Positions 12,221 through 22,341 of a stretch of 64,000 nt of DNA are shown here, in pieces (within the stretch, counting starts at the first letter, position 1; every line of letters begins with the position of its first letter). Source of the stretch: Primulina eburnea. Its lineage: Eukaryota; Streptophyta; Magnoliopsida; Lamiales; Gesneriaceae. Both the position numbers and the translations under genes were made by a program. The stretch covers positions 48,936,342 to 49,000,341 of the forward strand of contig NC_133101.1 in the NCBI RefSeq assembly GCF_022965805.1, given 5' to 3'. A model generated the notes under the pieces. It searched no databases. It had not been told where the DNA came from and saw nothing but the letters and a program-made list of their open reading frames with translations.

Positions 12221-13269
12221 CACATAGCCCCATGCATAAGAACCGAAACTTGCACCTTGACAAACCCAACAAAACCCACGGTTCAAATTCTGAAATTCTC
12301 CCACGGTTCCAGCATGTTCTTTTGATTAATTTATTATTTTTTGTCCCTAATATATTCATATTTTTATCATCCTTTGGCAGCGCACTCGTTGGATTCAAAA
12401 ATGTTTTCAAATTTAGCGCGAAATCGTTAAAACTTTGAAAATACGCAATGTACCGTAAAATAATCGAACCCACATATTTTTCATGTATAAACAATTAAAT
12501 CAAACATATTATGATTTGTATGATGTTAAAAGAGTTTAGGAAACGTGCCTTTGCGTTTATAACGCTCGATTATTCGATCTTCGGCGAGGGTGCGACGTTG
12601 GACGACCGGACGACGAAGAACACAAGCTTTTCTTTCCTCCTAAATTTCGAAAATCTGAATTGTGTGTGTGGTGTGTGTTTCACGGCTGGTGTAGGTGAAA
12701 AATTAGGTTTCAAGGACCTAGGTAGCATATTTATAATTAATTAACAAGTTAAATGGGCTTTGGTTTGGGCTTGTATGATTAAGGGTAATTGGGCCTTCTT
12801 TAAATCATTAAATTGAGCCCAATAACACTTAATTAATTAAATAATAAAAGTTTATAAAATAAATTTTCTCAAAATAATATTTTTGATCTTTTAAAACTCC
12901 TTGTTTGCCCAAAACCGGCTTCCCGGGAAAAATCGAGCTCAACTCGTAAAATAAATTCGAACTCCAATATTTTTAGGAAAATTAAATCATTTTTAATCAT
13001 ATTAGGAAGCCTTGCCACTATTTAAATAAAAATAAATATTCTTGTCTTGGTCGTCCCCGGTCTTCTTTCCCCTACCTATTATCGAATATTCGTGCAAAAT
13101 CTTTAATTTTATGAAAACATGTCACATAATCATTTAATCATGCAATCCTATATTTAATCATATAATAAACATCATGCTAGCATTTAAAAGCAATTAAATA
13201 AAACAATTAAGCAATTAAAATATTTTTTCATGCATGTGGTTTACGTGGACTGATTTTTCGGACGTTACA

Positions 13270-14613
13270 ATTTCACTTTTATTACTTGTTTATAACTTAG
13301 AATTATGTGATTCTTGAGCAGTTTATTTGATTTGTTGTTGTTTTTGTTGTTATAGTTTGGAAGTATAGAATAAGAGTGTGAAGTAGTAAAAGTGTTGAAT
13401 TGGAAAGTGCAAAAAGATAAAAAAAATACAGTAGCTAGCTGCAGCGCACCCGCGCTTATTCATGTACCGCACCCGCGGTAAGCTAGTTCACCAGCACTGA
13501 AATAGGCAGCGCACCTGCGCTCATACACCAGAAAGAGGACCGCACCCGTGGTTTGTTCTTCACTGCACCCGCGGTCTGCGAAAAGCAGAATCCGAAAATT
13601 CTGTTGTGTGCTGCGCGTGGAAGTTTGAGAATTTTGTGTGCTACGACTTCTATCTTGTCTGGACTATAATATTTGCTACTATCTAGGGTATTGGGGAGCC
13701 AAGGAAAGAGAGAAGGAGGCTACTACTAGATTGAAGAATATCAAATTCATCAAGTTTGGAAGAAATCTTTTGTACAACTCCGGGAACGAATCAGCTCTTC
13801 AAACACTTGTTCTAAGTTCTTCTTTCCTTTGTTTTTCATTTGTTATGTCTTATTTTAAAACCATGTTTTGATTGTGTTATTATGAACTAAGTTTTAATTC
13901 TAGAGGAATGATGGAACAAAACTAGAAACCATGTGTCAGAAGTTATAAATTAAGTTATTTAAGTTTTTCATATTGTTCATTTGTATTGTTCCAATCTTAA
14001 TGCTTTCAATCTATTGGCCATATTTTGAATGATTTATATGTTTGCAATTTATCACTCGGAAGAGGAAATTATAAACAAGAAAAATATCAAATACATCAAT
14101 GGTATTTACAGAGTTCGGAAGGCCTATAATGCTATCGAAGCCTATAGAGAATCTAGTGTTTGTTGTGTTATTTAATTGTAAATTATTGATGGGAATGTCA
14201 CAATTCATTTTTAGATAACAAATATCTACTTATTACTTGGAAGATGGAGTAGATAATAATAGGATTTTTTGCTAATAAATAAAAAGGACTTTTATAACAA
14301 AGCTAATAAGAATTACACATTGTGGATAGTTGCGTGAAATCGGACCTCTAGATCTTTTATCTCATTTTTATTTGCTAAAATTTGGTGTTATATATATCTA
14401 TATTTATTTATTTTTAAATCCATTTTCAATTTAGTCATTCATAAAATCAAATCCTTAAATTGATTTTTCTAAATAAAGTCAAGACTATTTTAATCACAAG
14501 CATTAATATACGTTTATATACACACTCCTCGTGGGATCGACACTTGTACTCAATCATATATTTACTATAACTTGACGTCGTGCGCTTGCGAGCAATTAAG
14601 AAAACACGCAACA
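13270..14613 (+). repeat. Athila 5' LTR (lacking its first ~15 bp)
   Basis: Collinear with the 3' LTR at 39843-41206, with scattered substitutions and small indels. It ends ACGCAACA just before the primer-binding site. GC-rich motifs of the ACCGCACCCGCGGT type occur at about 13440-13580. The start is cut by the gag-only array. Confidence 0.9.
13440..13580 (+). repeat. GC-rich hairpin motif cluster in Athila 5' LTR
   Basis: Several degenerate copies of ACCGCACCCGCGGT (for example at 13466) and GCGCACCCGCGC in otherwise AT-rich DNA. The motif is itself an inverted repeat (ACCGC...GCGGT). The 3' LTR holds a parallel cluster at about 40010-40145. Confidence 0.75.
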
Positions 14614-14619
14614 AGTTTT

Positions 14620-14637
14620 TGGCGCCGTTTTCGGGGA
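14620..14637 (+). other. Athila primer-binding site (tRNA-Asp)
   Basis: Reads TGGCGCCGTTTTCGGGGA. The 3' end of plant tRNA-Asp(GUC) would pair with TGGCGCCGTTGCCGGGGA, so two positions differ. It lies 6 nt after the LTR end, as in other Athila elements. Confidence 0.85.
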
Positions 14638-14754
14638 GTGTTTATTTTAAATTTATATTAGTATTGTTACCAATTAGTCTAGATTTTAATTTAGAGTTGT
14701 TTTTATTGTATTACATTAAACATTGATTTGTTTCTTATCTTTGTTTGACAGTGC

Positions 14755-15138
14755 ATGCGAAGATCGCAAAATCTTGACTTTCTTATCTTTGATCCCGAGA
14801 TCGAAAGAACCGTAAGAAGATTAAGAAAGGCGAGAAGAGAAGAGATTCAAGCAATGGCTGACAACAGAGATAATGAAAATCCACCCCCTGCAATACCCAT
14901 CAGAGATCATTTTAGGCCAGTACTAAATGCTCATTATTCAGGCATAGCACGATGGACTATTAATGCAAACAACTTTGAGCTCAAGCCCGCATTGATAAAC
15001 ATGGTTCAACAGAACCAGTTTGGGGGAGCAGCTACCGCAGATCCTCATCTACATCTCAGAACATTCCTTGAAATCACTGACACGGTAAAAATAAATGGTG
15101 TTTCTGATGATATAATTCGATTGCGTTTGTTTTCTTTT
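14755..15138 (+). pseudogene. Athila gag, N-terminal part
   Basis: The first about 128 codons of gag, starting at an ATG 117 bp after the primer-binding site. Athila landmarks are visible: a basic N-terminus, ANNFELKP near residue 80, MVQQNQFGG near residue 90 and NGVSDDIIRLRLF near residue 120, which leads into the Retrotrans_gag core. The reading frame is cut at 15139 by a solo LTR and resumes in frame at 18163. Confidence 0.85.
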
Positions 15139-18100
15139 TGTAGAACCCGTAAATCAGTCTATGTATAAGCCATGCATAATTCTAGATTTTTAAAATTAAG
15201 TTGACTTCATTGCATGATTATTTTAATGCATTTCTTTGAAGTTAATTATTTTATTGTTTCATACAGTAGTTTGATTTTTCAGTTATTTCAGTGAGGCCGG
15301 ACTGGAGTTGGAGTTTTGAGATAGAATTTAAGATTCGAGAAATATTTCCAGAAGTTAATTTAGCTAGCAAGTAAGTTCATTTAAGTTAAAAAAGATGTTT
15401 TGAGGATTTAATTTAATTACTTGAGGTGATTAAGAAATAAGTTCATTTAAGTTCCAATAATTAAGGGTTAATTCACTAAATTAATTAGGGATTAGTGAGG
15501 CTTTTAATGATTATAAATTTACTAGCTAGATAACATTTTTCCCTTCCCTTTTAATTGTTAAATTTCGGCCACCCCTTTTTGTTGATCAAATAATTCATTT
15601 GCCAACTCATCATTTGACCAATTCTTTGTCATCTTTAGCATGCTAACCTTTTCTATTGGTAATCAAATTTAATTAATTAATGTTAGAACATTATCCTAGT
15701 CTAGATGAGAATGTAGAATCGGTCATTGCACCACCATAATCCCTCCAAGTAGAATTGATAGCAAACCACAATTCAAAATTCAAAAAAATGGAGACTTGGT
15801 CTGGATTCTTTCCCTATATTTTGCACCCATCTCCCTCACTCCCCTAACCATCATATCCCCTCCCTTAGTCACGAAATTCAGAGTGTTTTTGAGAGAGGAA
15901 AACCGTGGGACTCATAGCTAAGCGAAGGGAGAAAAATCGAGTAGAAGAGGAAAGGAAAGAAGCGCTCCGTCTCCTCCGTGCCGCGTCGTCGTCGTTTCGT
16001 TCGTTTTCTTTCGAAACGAAACCAGGCATGTCTAGATTTCTTTCAAACCTCAATCAAGTCATATACTGAATTTTTAATATCACATGTGCATGATTTTTTT
16101 ATCATGAAAACCGAAATATGCATAGCAAATTTTTAAAACTTTCTGCACAGATTTTTCGAGTGCTTTAATGCTTCACGATTTGGTATGTTTGTTCGATTTC
16201 AGGGATGGCTCGTTCCAGGGGCTCGAGGCTGCATATGGACATGTACTAGGACATGTTAGGGCCATGTTAGAACGTTTGTTTCAGTCCCATTCTTGCTGGA
16301 AAAAATGAAATGACAGCAAGCCCCATAGGTGCAGAAAATGGTGTTCGAAAATTTCAGTTTCCTGTCATGAGGGTTTGATCTGATCTTGGCTGCCCTAAGG
16401 GCTCTTAGCCATGGTTAGATCACTCCCCTAGCATGTCTAAGACGTGACTAAGTTGCCCTTTTGGTGGCTTGGTCCATGGTGCATCGGTTTTAATCAAATC
16501 AACAAGAACAGCCCCTTTCCCCATTCGGCTTCTTCATTGGTTCAGCATATGGTTTCGGTTTTTGGTTGCTTGGTATGGATCTTGGTTGGCCTATGGCCCA
16601 TAGCCACGGTTCATACCATGCCCCTATATGTCTAGATCGTGCCATGGTCAATCAAATGGCCACTGGAACGACGCGAGACATCGATCTAAGAAAAACACTA
16701 CACATGCATGCAAAATGGTTCTCGGTTGGAGTTTCGGTTGAGTTATGGTGTGATGCGGATTGTGGCTGGCCTAGGGCCCTTAGCCATGGTTCAAATCACT
16801 CCTTGGGATGTTGGTAAGAGTCTCTGGTCGGTGGTTCACGCCCCAATGGCCAGTAGTCTCAAAAACAACACAAGATACACGATTGTACAGTTGCTGGAAT
16901 TTTACAGCAAGTTGCTGTGTCGGTTCGGTGGCTCGTTCGAGTTCTCGGTCGGTGTTTAGCCTATGGCCTTGGACTGGACAGTGCCCCATTGAGTTAGGAA
17001 GGTCATGTTTTTGACCGTTTGTGATTCGGATCATTTTTGAGGTCGTACGAGAATTTACGGTGCGATGTGCCAAATTGACTCTCGAAAGAGCGTTTCATGT
17101 TTTGGCCTCCATTTCACCTAGATTTCGACCATCATCATTATAGGTGCATTATTTCAGTATTTTAAGCATATTTTAATCATGACTTTATGTCAGTTCAGTG
17201 TCGGTTCAGGTTGGTTCGGAGTCATGATTAAATGCGAAGTCATTAGGCATCATAGTCGCATCTTTTGAACGTAAATTGCGTAGTTGGTCATGTTTAAGCT
17301 ATTGCATATTTTTCATAGCACAGTTAGGTTGCAGCGAGCCTAGGGACGATCCAATCCAATCCAGTTGGTAAAATATACAGGAATTTTCATTATGACAGTT
17401 AATTATTTTACGTGCATTAAACAGAAAATGATTATTTTTGAGATTTATGCGATATGGCTTGTGGTTCATTCACTATGTGGGAGTATTATTTTATACGGTC
17501 GCCAGTGACCGCTCAGTTCAGTTTGGTACCACCCGGTCGCCAGTGACCGGCCAGCTCAGTTCAGTTTCAGACTCCCCGGTAACCAGTTATCGATCAGTTC
17601 AGCTTAGTGCAGGGGCCACAGGCGTAGACCATAATCTCAACAGAAAATTTTACCAGTTATTTCAGTACAGGGCTCCAAGGAGCAAATATTTTTACTGTGA
17701 TTTTCAGTTCAGTTATGCACGTATTATAATTGCTCAGTACAGATTATTTTCAGCATGCCTCATGACATGATATTTTATCTCTTGCATATTTTACTTCAGA
17801 TTTTACTCGTTACCTGCGATATATGCATGCTGAGTCTTTAGGCTCACTAGACTTGATTGTTGTAGGTACTGATGAGGCCAGGGCCGAGGGCGGGGACCAG
17901 TGAGCCAGCTTGGGTCGGCAGTAGTGGCACCCGAGGACCTCAGTGCAGCAGTTGTTATTTTTCCGCAAACAATTTTATCAGTCGTTGGATAAATTTTAAA
18001 TTGTTGTTGTTGGCAAACTTTATTTTTCCGCTGCTATTATTTTAAACACTGAATTTGATTCATCAGTCGATTTTATGAATGAGGCAATTTAAGTTCTTTA

Positions 18101-18157
18101 AAAAGAAAATTTTAAATTTTCCGCCAATTTTCAAGCGAGGATTTTAGGGCCTTTACA
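15139..18157 (+). mobile_element. Solo LTR, family B copy 1 (3019 bp)
   Basis: Starts TGTAGAACCCGT and ends GGGCCTTTACA. The flanks ctttt (15134-15138) and atttt (18158-18162) are a 5-bp duplication with one mismatch, and the gag reading frame continues across it. Closely related copies lie at 52232-55272 and, more distantly, 30628-33976. The region 17490-17640 holds repeated GGTCGCCAGTGACC inverted repeats. A G-U-tolerant inverted repeat TGAGTCTTTAGGCTCA is at 17831-17846. No coding domain. Confidence 0.92.
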
Positions 18158-18162
18158 ATTTT

Positions 18163-19035
18163 TCTCTTAAGGACCAAGCAAGAGGATGGCTCCAATCGCT
18201 TCCTTTGGGGAGTATCACTACATGGCAGGAGTTAGCAACCAAGTTCCTTGTTAAATACTTTCCACCTGCGAAGTCTGCACAGTTGAAAATTGAGATAAGT
18301 ACTTTTAGGCAGACTGACTTTGAGCAATTATATGAGGCATGGGAACAGTATAAGGATATGTTGAGGAGGTGTCCAAACCATGGTTTTGAAGATTGGGTAC
18401 AAATTGAATTGTTTTACAATGGTTTGAATGGACAAATAAGAGGCACTGTGGATGCAGCAGCTGGTGGCACGATATTTGCCAAATCACCTGATCAAGCATA
18501 TGATTTGCTTGAACAGATGAACATTGACAGTTATCACTGGCCGTCTGAGAGGTCAGGAGTAAAGAAGCCAGCTGGAATTTATGCCGTAGATCCTATTACA
18601 TCACTGACTGGACAAGTTTCATCTTTAACAACTCAAATTGCAGCTATGAATAAAGCTAGTCCACCAGAGGTTGAAAATGCATCGGTTGTTATTGATGAAC
18701 CCCATATTCCTGATGAGGCTCATTATATCAACAATAGGAATTTTGGTGGATACGGAGGATATCGAGGTAACCCTCCCCCTAACACTTATCATCCTGGTTT
18801 GAGAAATCATGAGAATTTTTCATATGCTAATAATAAGAATGTGTTGAATCCTCCACCGGGGTTCAATACATCAAAGGGTGAAGGAAAACCTTCACTTGAG
18901 GATCTAGTTGGGACATTTGTTGCTGAATCTAGTAAAAGGATGGCTAGGACTGAATCTCGTCTTGATGGCATGGAAACTCACATGGGAAATATGGGTGCCA
19001 CAATGAAATCATTGGACAGTTGGCTAATGCATTGA
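18163..19035 (+). pseudogene. Athila gag, C-terminal part
   Basis: Continues the gag core: SITTWQELATKFLVKYFPP, LYEAWEQYKDMLRRCPNHG, LFYNGL and DAAAGGTIF are Athila capsid motifs within the first about 110 residues. Then come a Q/S-rich spacer and NTYHPGLRNHENFSY near residue 205. The CCHC zinc knuckle usually found between QVSSLTTQI and this motif is not visible. The frame ends in TGA at 19033-19035, but Athila-like sequence continues in another frame from about 19010, so a frameshift separates gag from the next segment. Confidence 0.85.
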
Positions 19036-19661
19036 GATATCAAAATAGAGGTCAATTCCCAAGTAATACTGAAGTGAATCCAAAGGAGCAATGCAAAGCT
19101 GTAACGTTGAGAAGTGGAAGAGAACTTGAGGTTAAAAGATACAAAGAGAATGAGGAAAGCGAGAAGACAGTTGAAGAAGTTGAAACCAAGGGATCCAAAG
19201 CTGAAGTTGAAGTTGAACAACCTCCAGTATTTAAGCCGAATCTTCCATACCCACAGAGATTTAGGAAGAAGATTATTGATGATCAATTTGCAAAAATTTT
19301 GGAAATTTTCGAGAAGATTCACATCAACATTCCATTTGCTGATGCTTTAGAGCAAATGTCAAACTATGCAAAGTTCATCAAAGATGTGATGCCAAAGAAG
19401 AGGAAGTTGCAAGAATTCGAGACAGTGAAATTGACCGAAGAGTGTAGCACCTTTCTCCAAAAGAAGCTACCACAAAAACTAAAATATCCAGGGAGTTTTA
19501 CTATTCCTTGCATTGTTGGTGGTACTAATGTTAATAAAGCTTTATGTGATCTTGGAGCGAGTATTAATCTTATGTCATTTTCTACTTATAGGGACTTGAA
19601 GCTTGGGGCGGTAAAACCAACCACTATAACTTTGCAACTTGCAGATAGGTCACTCACCTAT
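19020..19661 (+). pseudogene. Athila gag-protease junction and protease, part 1
   Basis: Begins with NPKEQCKAVTLRSGREL, a conserved Athila segment linking gag and protease. A K/E-rich linker and PFADALEQMSNYAKFIKDV (about residues 105-125) follow. The aspartic protease starts at CDLGASINLM (about residue 178; catalytic Asp present in DLGAS). The frame is cut after LADRSLTY by the CACTA transposon at 19662 and resumes at 29394. Confidence 0.85.
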
Positions 19662-20577
19662 CACTACAACAAAAACGCCAAACGACAACGGATTCTTCAA
19701 CGACAACGGTTTTAAACCGTTGTCTTTTCTACCAACGACAACGGTTTTGCAACGGTGTTAAACCGTTGTATTTTCTACCAACGACAACGATTTTGCAAGG
19801 GTTTAAAACTGATGTCTTTTATACCAACTACATCGGTAGTATAAAAATGCTATTAAAATTTGCGACGGCATTAAAAACCGTCGCAAATGAAAATCGTTGT
19901 CGTAGCTGCATTTTGCGACGGTTTTCAAACCGTCGCTAATATATTTTGCGACGGTTTTGCACAGTTGCGACTGAATTCCTCAGAAACCCGTCGCTAAATG
20001 TAGCGACAGCATTCATGTGGAAATACCGTCGCTATTTGGCGACGGTTTACAGGTCCGTCGCTAATATTTTAGGTAAAATAAAAAAAAATTTATGAATTTT
20101 ATAAATCTGTGTTGTGAATTGGTACAATCTTGTAAGAGATAAAAACTTTAAGTGTCGTGAAGTGATAAAATCGTGTAAAAGATAAAATTTTAATTGTTTT
20201 GAAATGGTAAAAAAATCGTGTAAGAGATAAAAATTTGAAGTGTTGTGAAGTGATAAAATTGTGTACGAGATAAAAATTTTAAGTGTTATGAAGTTGTAAA
20301 ATCGTGTAAATGAGAAAAATTTTAAGTTTGGTGAAGTGAAGTGGAAGAAAATGGAGTGAATTTGTATGTATTTATAGAGAGTGGTGGAAGAAAATGGAGG
20401 GAGAATCAGGCGGGATCGAATTTTTGAAATTTGCGACGGGTGTTTGCTAAACTGTAGCTAATGTTAGCGACGGGAGTTTGCGTATCGTCGCTATATTCAA
20501 TATAGAATATAGCGACGGTGGTACATGATACGGTCGCAAATAGTAGCAACGGTTCTTGTTTAAACCGTCGCCAATAT
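19662..20577. repeat. CACTA left subterminal repeat region
   Basis: Two repeat classes occur: ACGACAACGG...CCGTTG copies near 19675-19890 and GCGACGGTTTT...CCGTCGC copies near 19860-20060 and 20430-20577. An AT-rich stretch (20070-20400) with loosely repeated GATAAAATCGTGTAA units lies between. No ORF with homology. Confidence 0.8.
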
Positions 20578-22001
20578 TGTGGGGACCCGGGCTCTAACTC
20601 AATTCCTTTGGGATTTATTGGATCTTTGCTCGAAAATGTGGGTCAAAATTTTGCTTTTAACATTAATTAAAAAGAATAATTAAAACATAAGCTGTCTCTA
20701 TAATAATTAAACAACATCATTTACATACAAGTCTGTTTCGTACAGTCATATACTAGTGTTCAAATACCAACTACAAATATAAGTAGTACAAGTCTAATAG
20801 GAAAACACTAGAAATCTTCAACGCCCGAGATCTCCACGCTATCGTCAATCTCTCATCTAGCTCGAGACCCAGATCCTGCCCCATCTGTTGCCATGCACAC
20901 ATACAGACACGACAACAGCCGGATAACTCCGGTGAGAACAAATACCAGTATAAAACATGTATGCATGCAATGTAATAATCATGTACAAAAGCATAGCATA
21001 TATCAATTAACATGAATTAAAATCTAAACATGAAAAGGAATACAAATCTGTATTCAACATCTAGTTCTTGACTCGATTCATTTCTACTCTAGGAATCCCG
21101 GTGTGAATAAGACGGTCTGTCACCTACCCAACCACTCGGGGTGACGGTACGTCTTATTCCTAGACTTCGGTCAACTCTGTATCGAGAGGCTACACATAGA
21201 GAAATCTACTACTATGCGTCGATACACCGAAACGTCTAGTTTTGGCCGATCTACCAATATCTCCTATCTCAGGACTTGAATATAAATCAATAAACAAGAC
21301 ATTACATAATAAAATATAATAACAATCTAGTATGTGATTTAGGGAAACTCGTATCAAATCTGAACCGAGTTGTGCAATCCCGTGACCACATGAATTATAC
21401 CTTTCTTGTCGAACAATCTGTCGAAGTCTCGAAATCGGAATGTCAACTCTGTCAAGACTAATCTGAAATGACAATATTTGAGACATATAATATCAATTTC
21501 TAACTCAAAGCAACACATATTCCAATCAATAATAAATCTCGGTAGAAATCGACGGCATAACGGCTTAATTCTCGGTACCGGTCAATTCACAACTCACATA
21601 TATCAATCCTTCATATTCCTCAACTCATACTCAAGATCACACACTTATCAATTCTGAAATTCTGCATAATTCTCAAATAATACATGCTGAAAGAATCGAA
21701 CCCATATCATACGGTCTCTCAAATTTCGATCCGGTAACGAATATATCATGCTCAATATATCAAGAACACATATTCTAACTCAAATCTGAATTCTTCCAAC
21801 ACATAAATATCGAAACATGCTGAAAATAACTGAAACTTACATCCTTGAATAGCAAATGATGAGAGGAGTTCAAAACCAAAGTCGGATCTAAAACCAGATG
21901 GCTAAATCTTTCACAATACTAATTCTAGTATAAAAAGCTTGGGGAATAAGCTTGCTCTCGGTTATTTCTGCAGGAAGAATGAAGAAATGAAGACAACTCA
22001 A

Positions 22002-22047
<46 letters not shown>

Positions 22048-22079
22048 CTGCCAAGTGTCAAGATTCAAATCAAAGGTGG
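20578..22079 (-). repeat. 3' LTR of the chromovirus-like element, truncated
   Basis: Aligns with 26552-28020 of the 5' LTR, then jumps directly into pol coding sequence at 22080. The missing part corresponds to 28021-28321. It contains an expanded AT dinucleotide run and the hairpin CCGGATAACTCCGG at 20919-20932. Confidence 0.88.
22003..22046. repeat. (AT)n microsatellite
   Basis: About 44 bp of alternating AT inside the 3' LTR. The matching site in the 5' LTR (about 27973-27988) has roughly 16 bp, so the run expanded or contracted after insertion. Confidence 0.9.
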
Positions 22080-22341
22080 AAATCTTCTCAAGGATCTCAT
22101 ACGGACCGACGTATCTAGGAGACAACTTCCCACGCTTGCCAAATCTGACAACGCCTCTGAAAGGTGAAATCTTCAAAAATACTCTGTCTCCCTGCTCAAA
22201 TACCAACGGTCTGCGTCTGACATTGGCGTATTTCGCTTGCCTATCCTGTGCCGTCTTCATTCGCTTCTGAATGATCTTCACTTTCTCGGTCATTTCCCGA
22301 ATCATATCAGTCCCCAACTCTGGTACCTCAGAGATATCATC
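22080..22341 (-). pseudogene. Integrase C-terminal fragment of chromovirus-like pol
   Basis: In the same frame as the upstream pol but separated by a stop at 22342-22344. It contains the integrase C-terminal segment ending GKLSPRYVGPYEILEKI, then stops matching pol because the deletion joins it to LTR sequence at 22080. The usual downstream about 60 residues and any chromodomain are absent. Confidence 0.8.

Larger units (their letters stand above)
1..13269 (-). mobile_element. Gag-only LTR retrotransposon, tandem array
   Basis: A minus-strand element in the order partial LTR (1-334), internal (335-1863), LTR (1864-5332), internal (5333-6861), LTR (6862-13269). The period is 4998 bp and the copies differ at only a handful of positions, so the array is young. 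Each internal region has a tRNA-iMet primer-binding site, one gag ORF and a polypurine tract, and no protease, reverse transcriptase, RNase H or integrase. This matches the non-autonomous TR-GAG type, which must borrow pol functions. Two internal regions sharing a central LTR is the expected product of unequal recombination between LTRs or of insertion into itself. The right flank 13270-13274 (atttc) is the presumed target duplication inside the Athila 5' LTR; the left flank is outside the window. Confidence 0.88.
6862..13269 (-). repeat. Outer 5' LTR of the gag-only element, interrupted
   Basis: The third LTR copy. It spans 6408 bp because a 2942-bp solo LTR (9279-12220) with a 5-bp duplication is inserted in it; without that it is 3461 bp, close to the 3469 bp of the central LTR. 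It shows a small deletion near 8262 relative to 3263 and a few substitutions. Its end TGTAACGTCCGA (minus) at 13258-13269 abuts Athila LTR sequence. Confidence 0.88.

Noticed and set aside
16444..17770. ORFs inside family B solo LTRs (also 53568-54264)
   Set aside because: Shifted or broken between copies and without homology; non-coding LTR.
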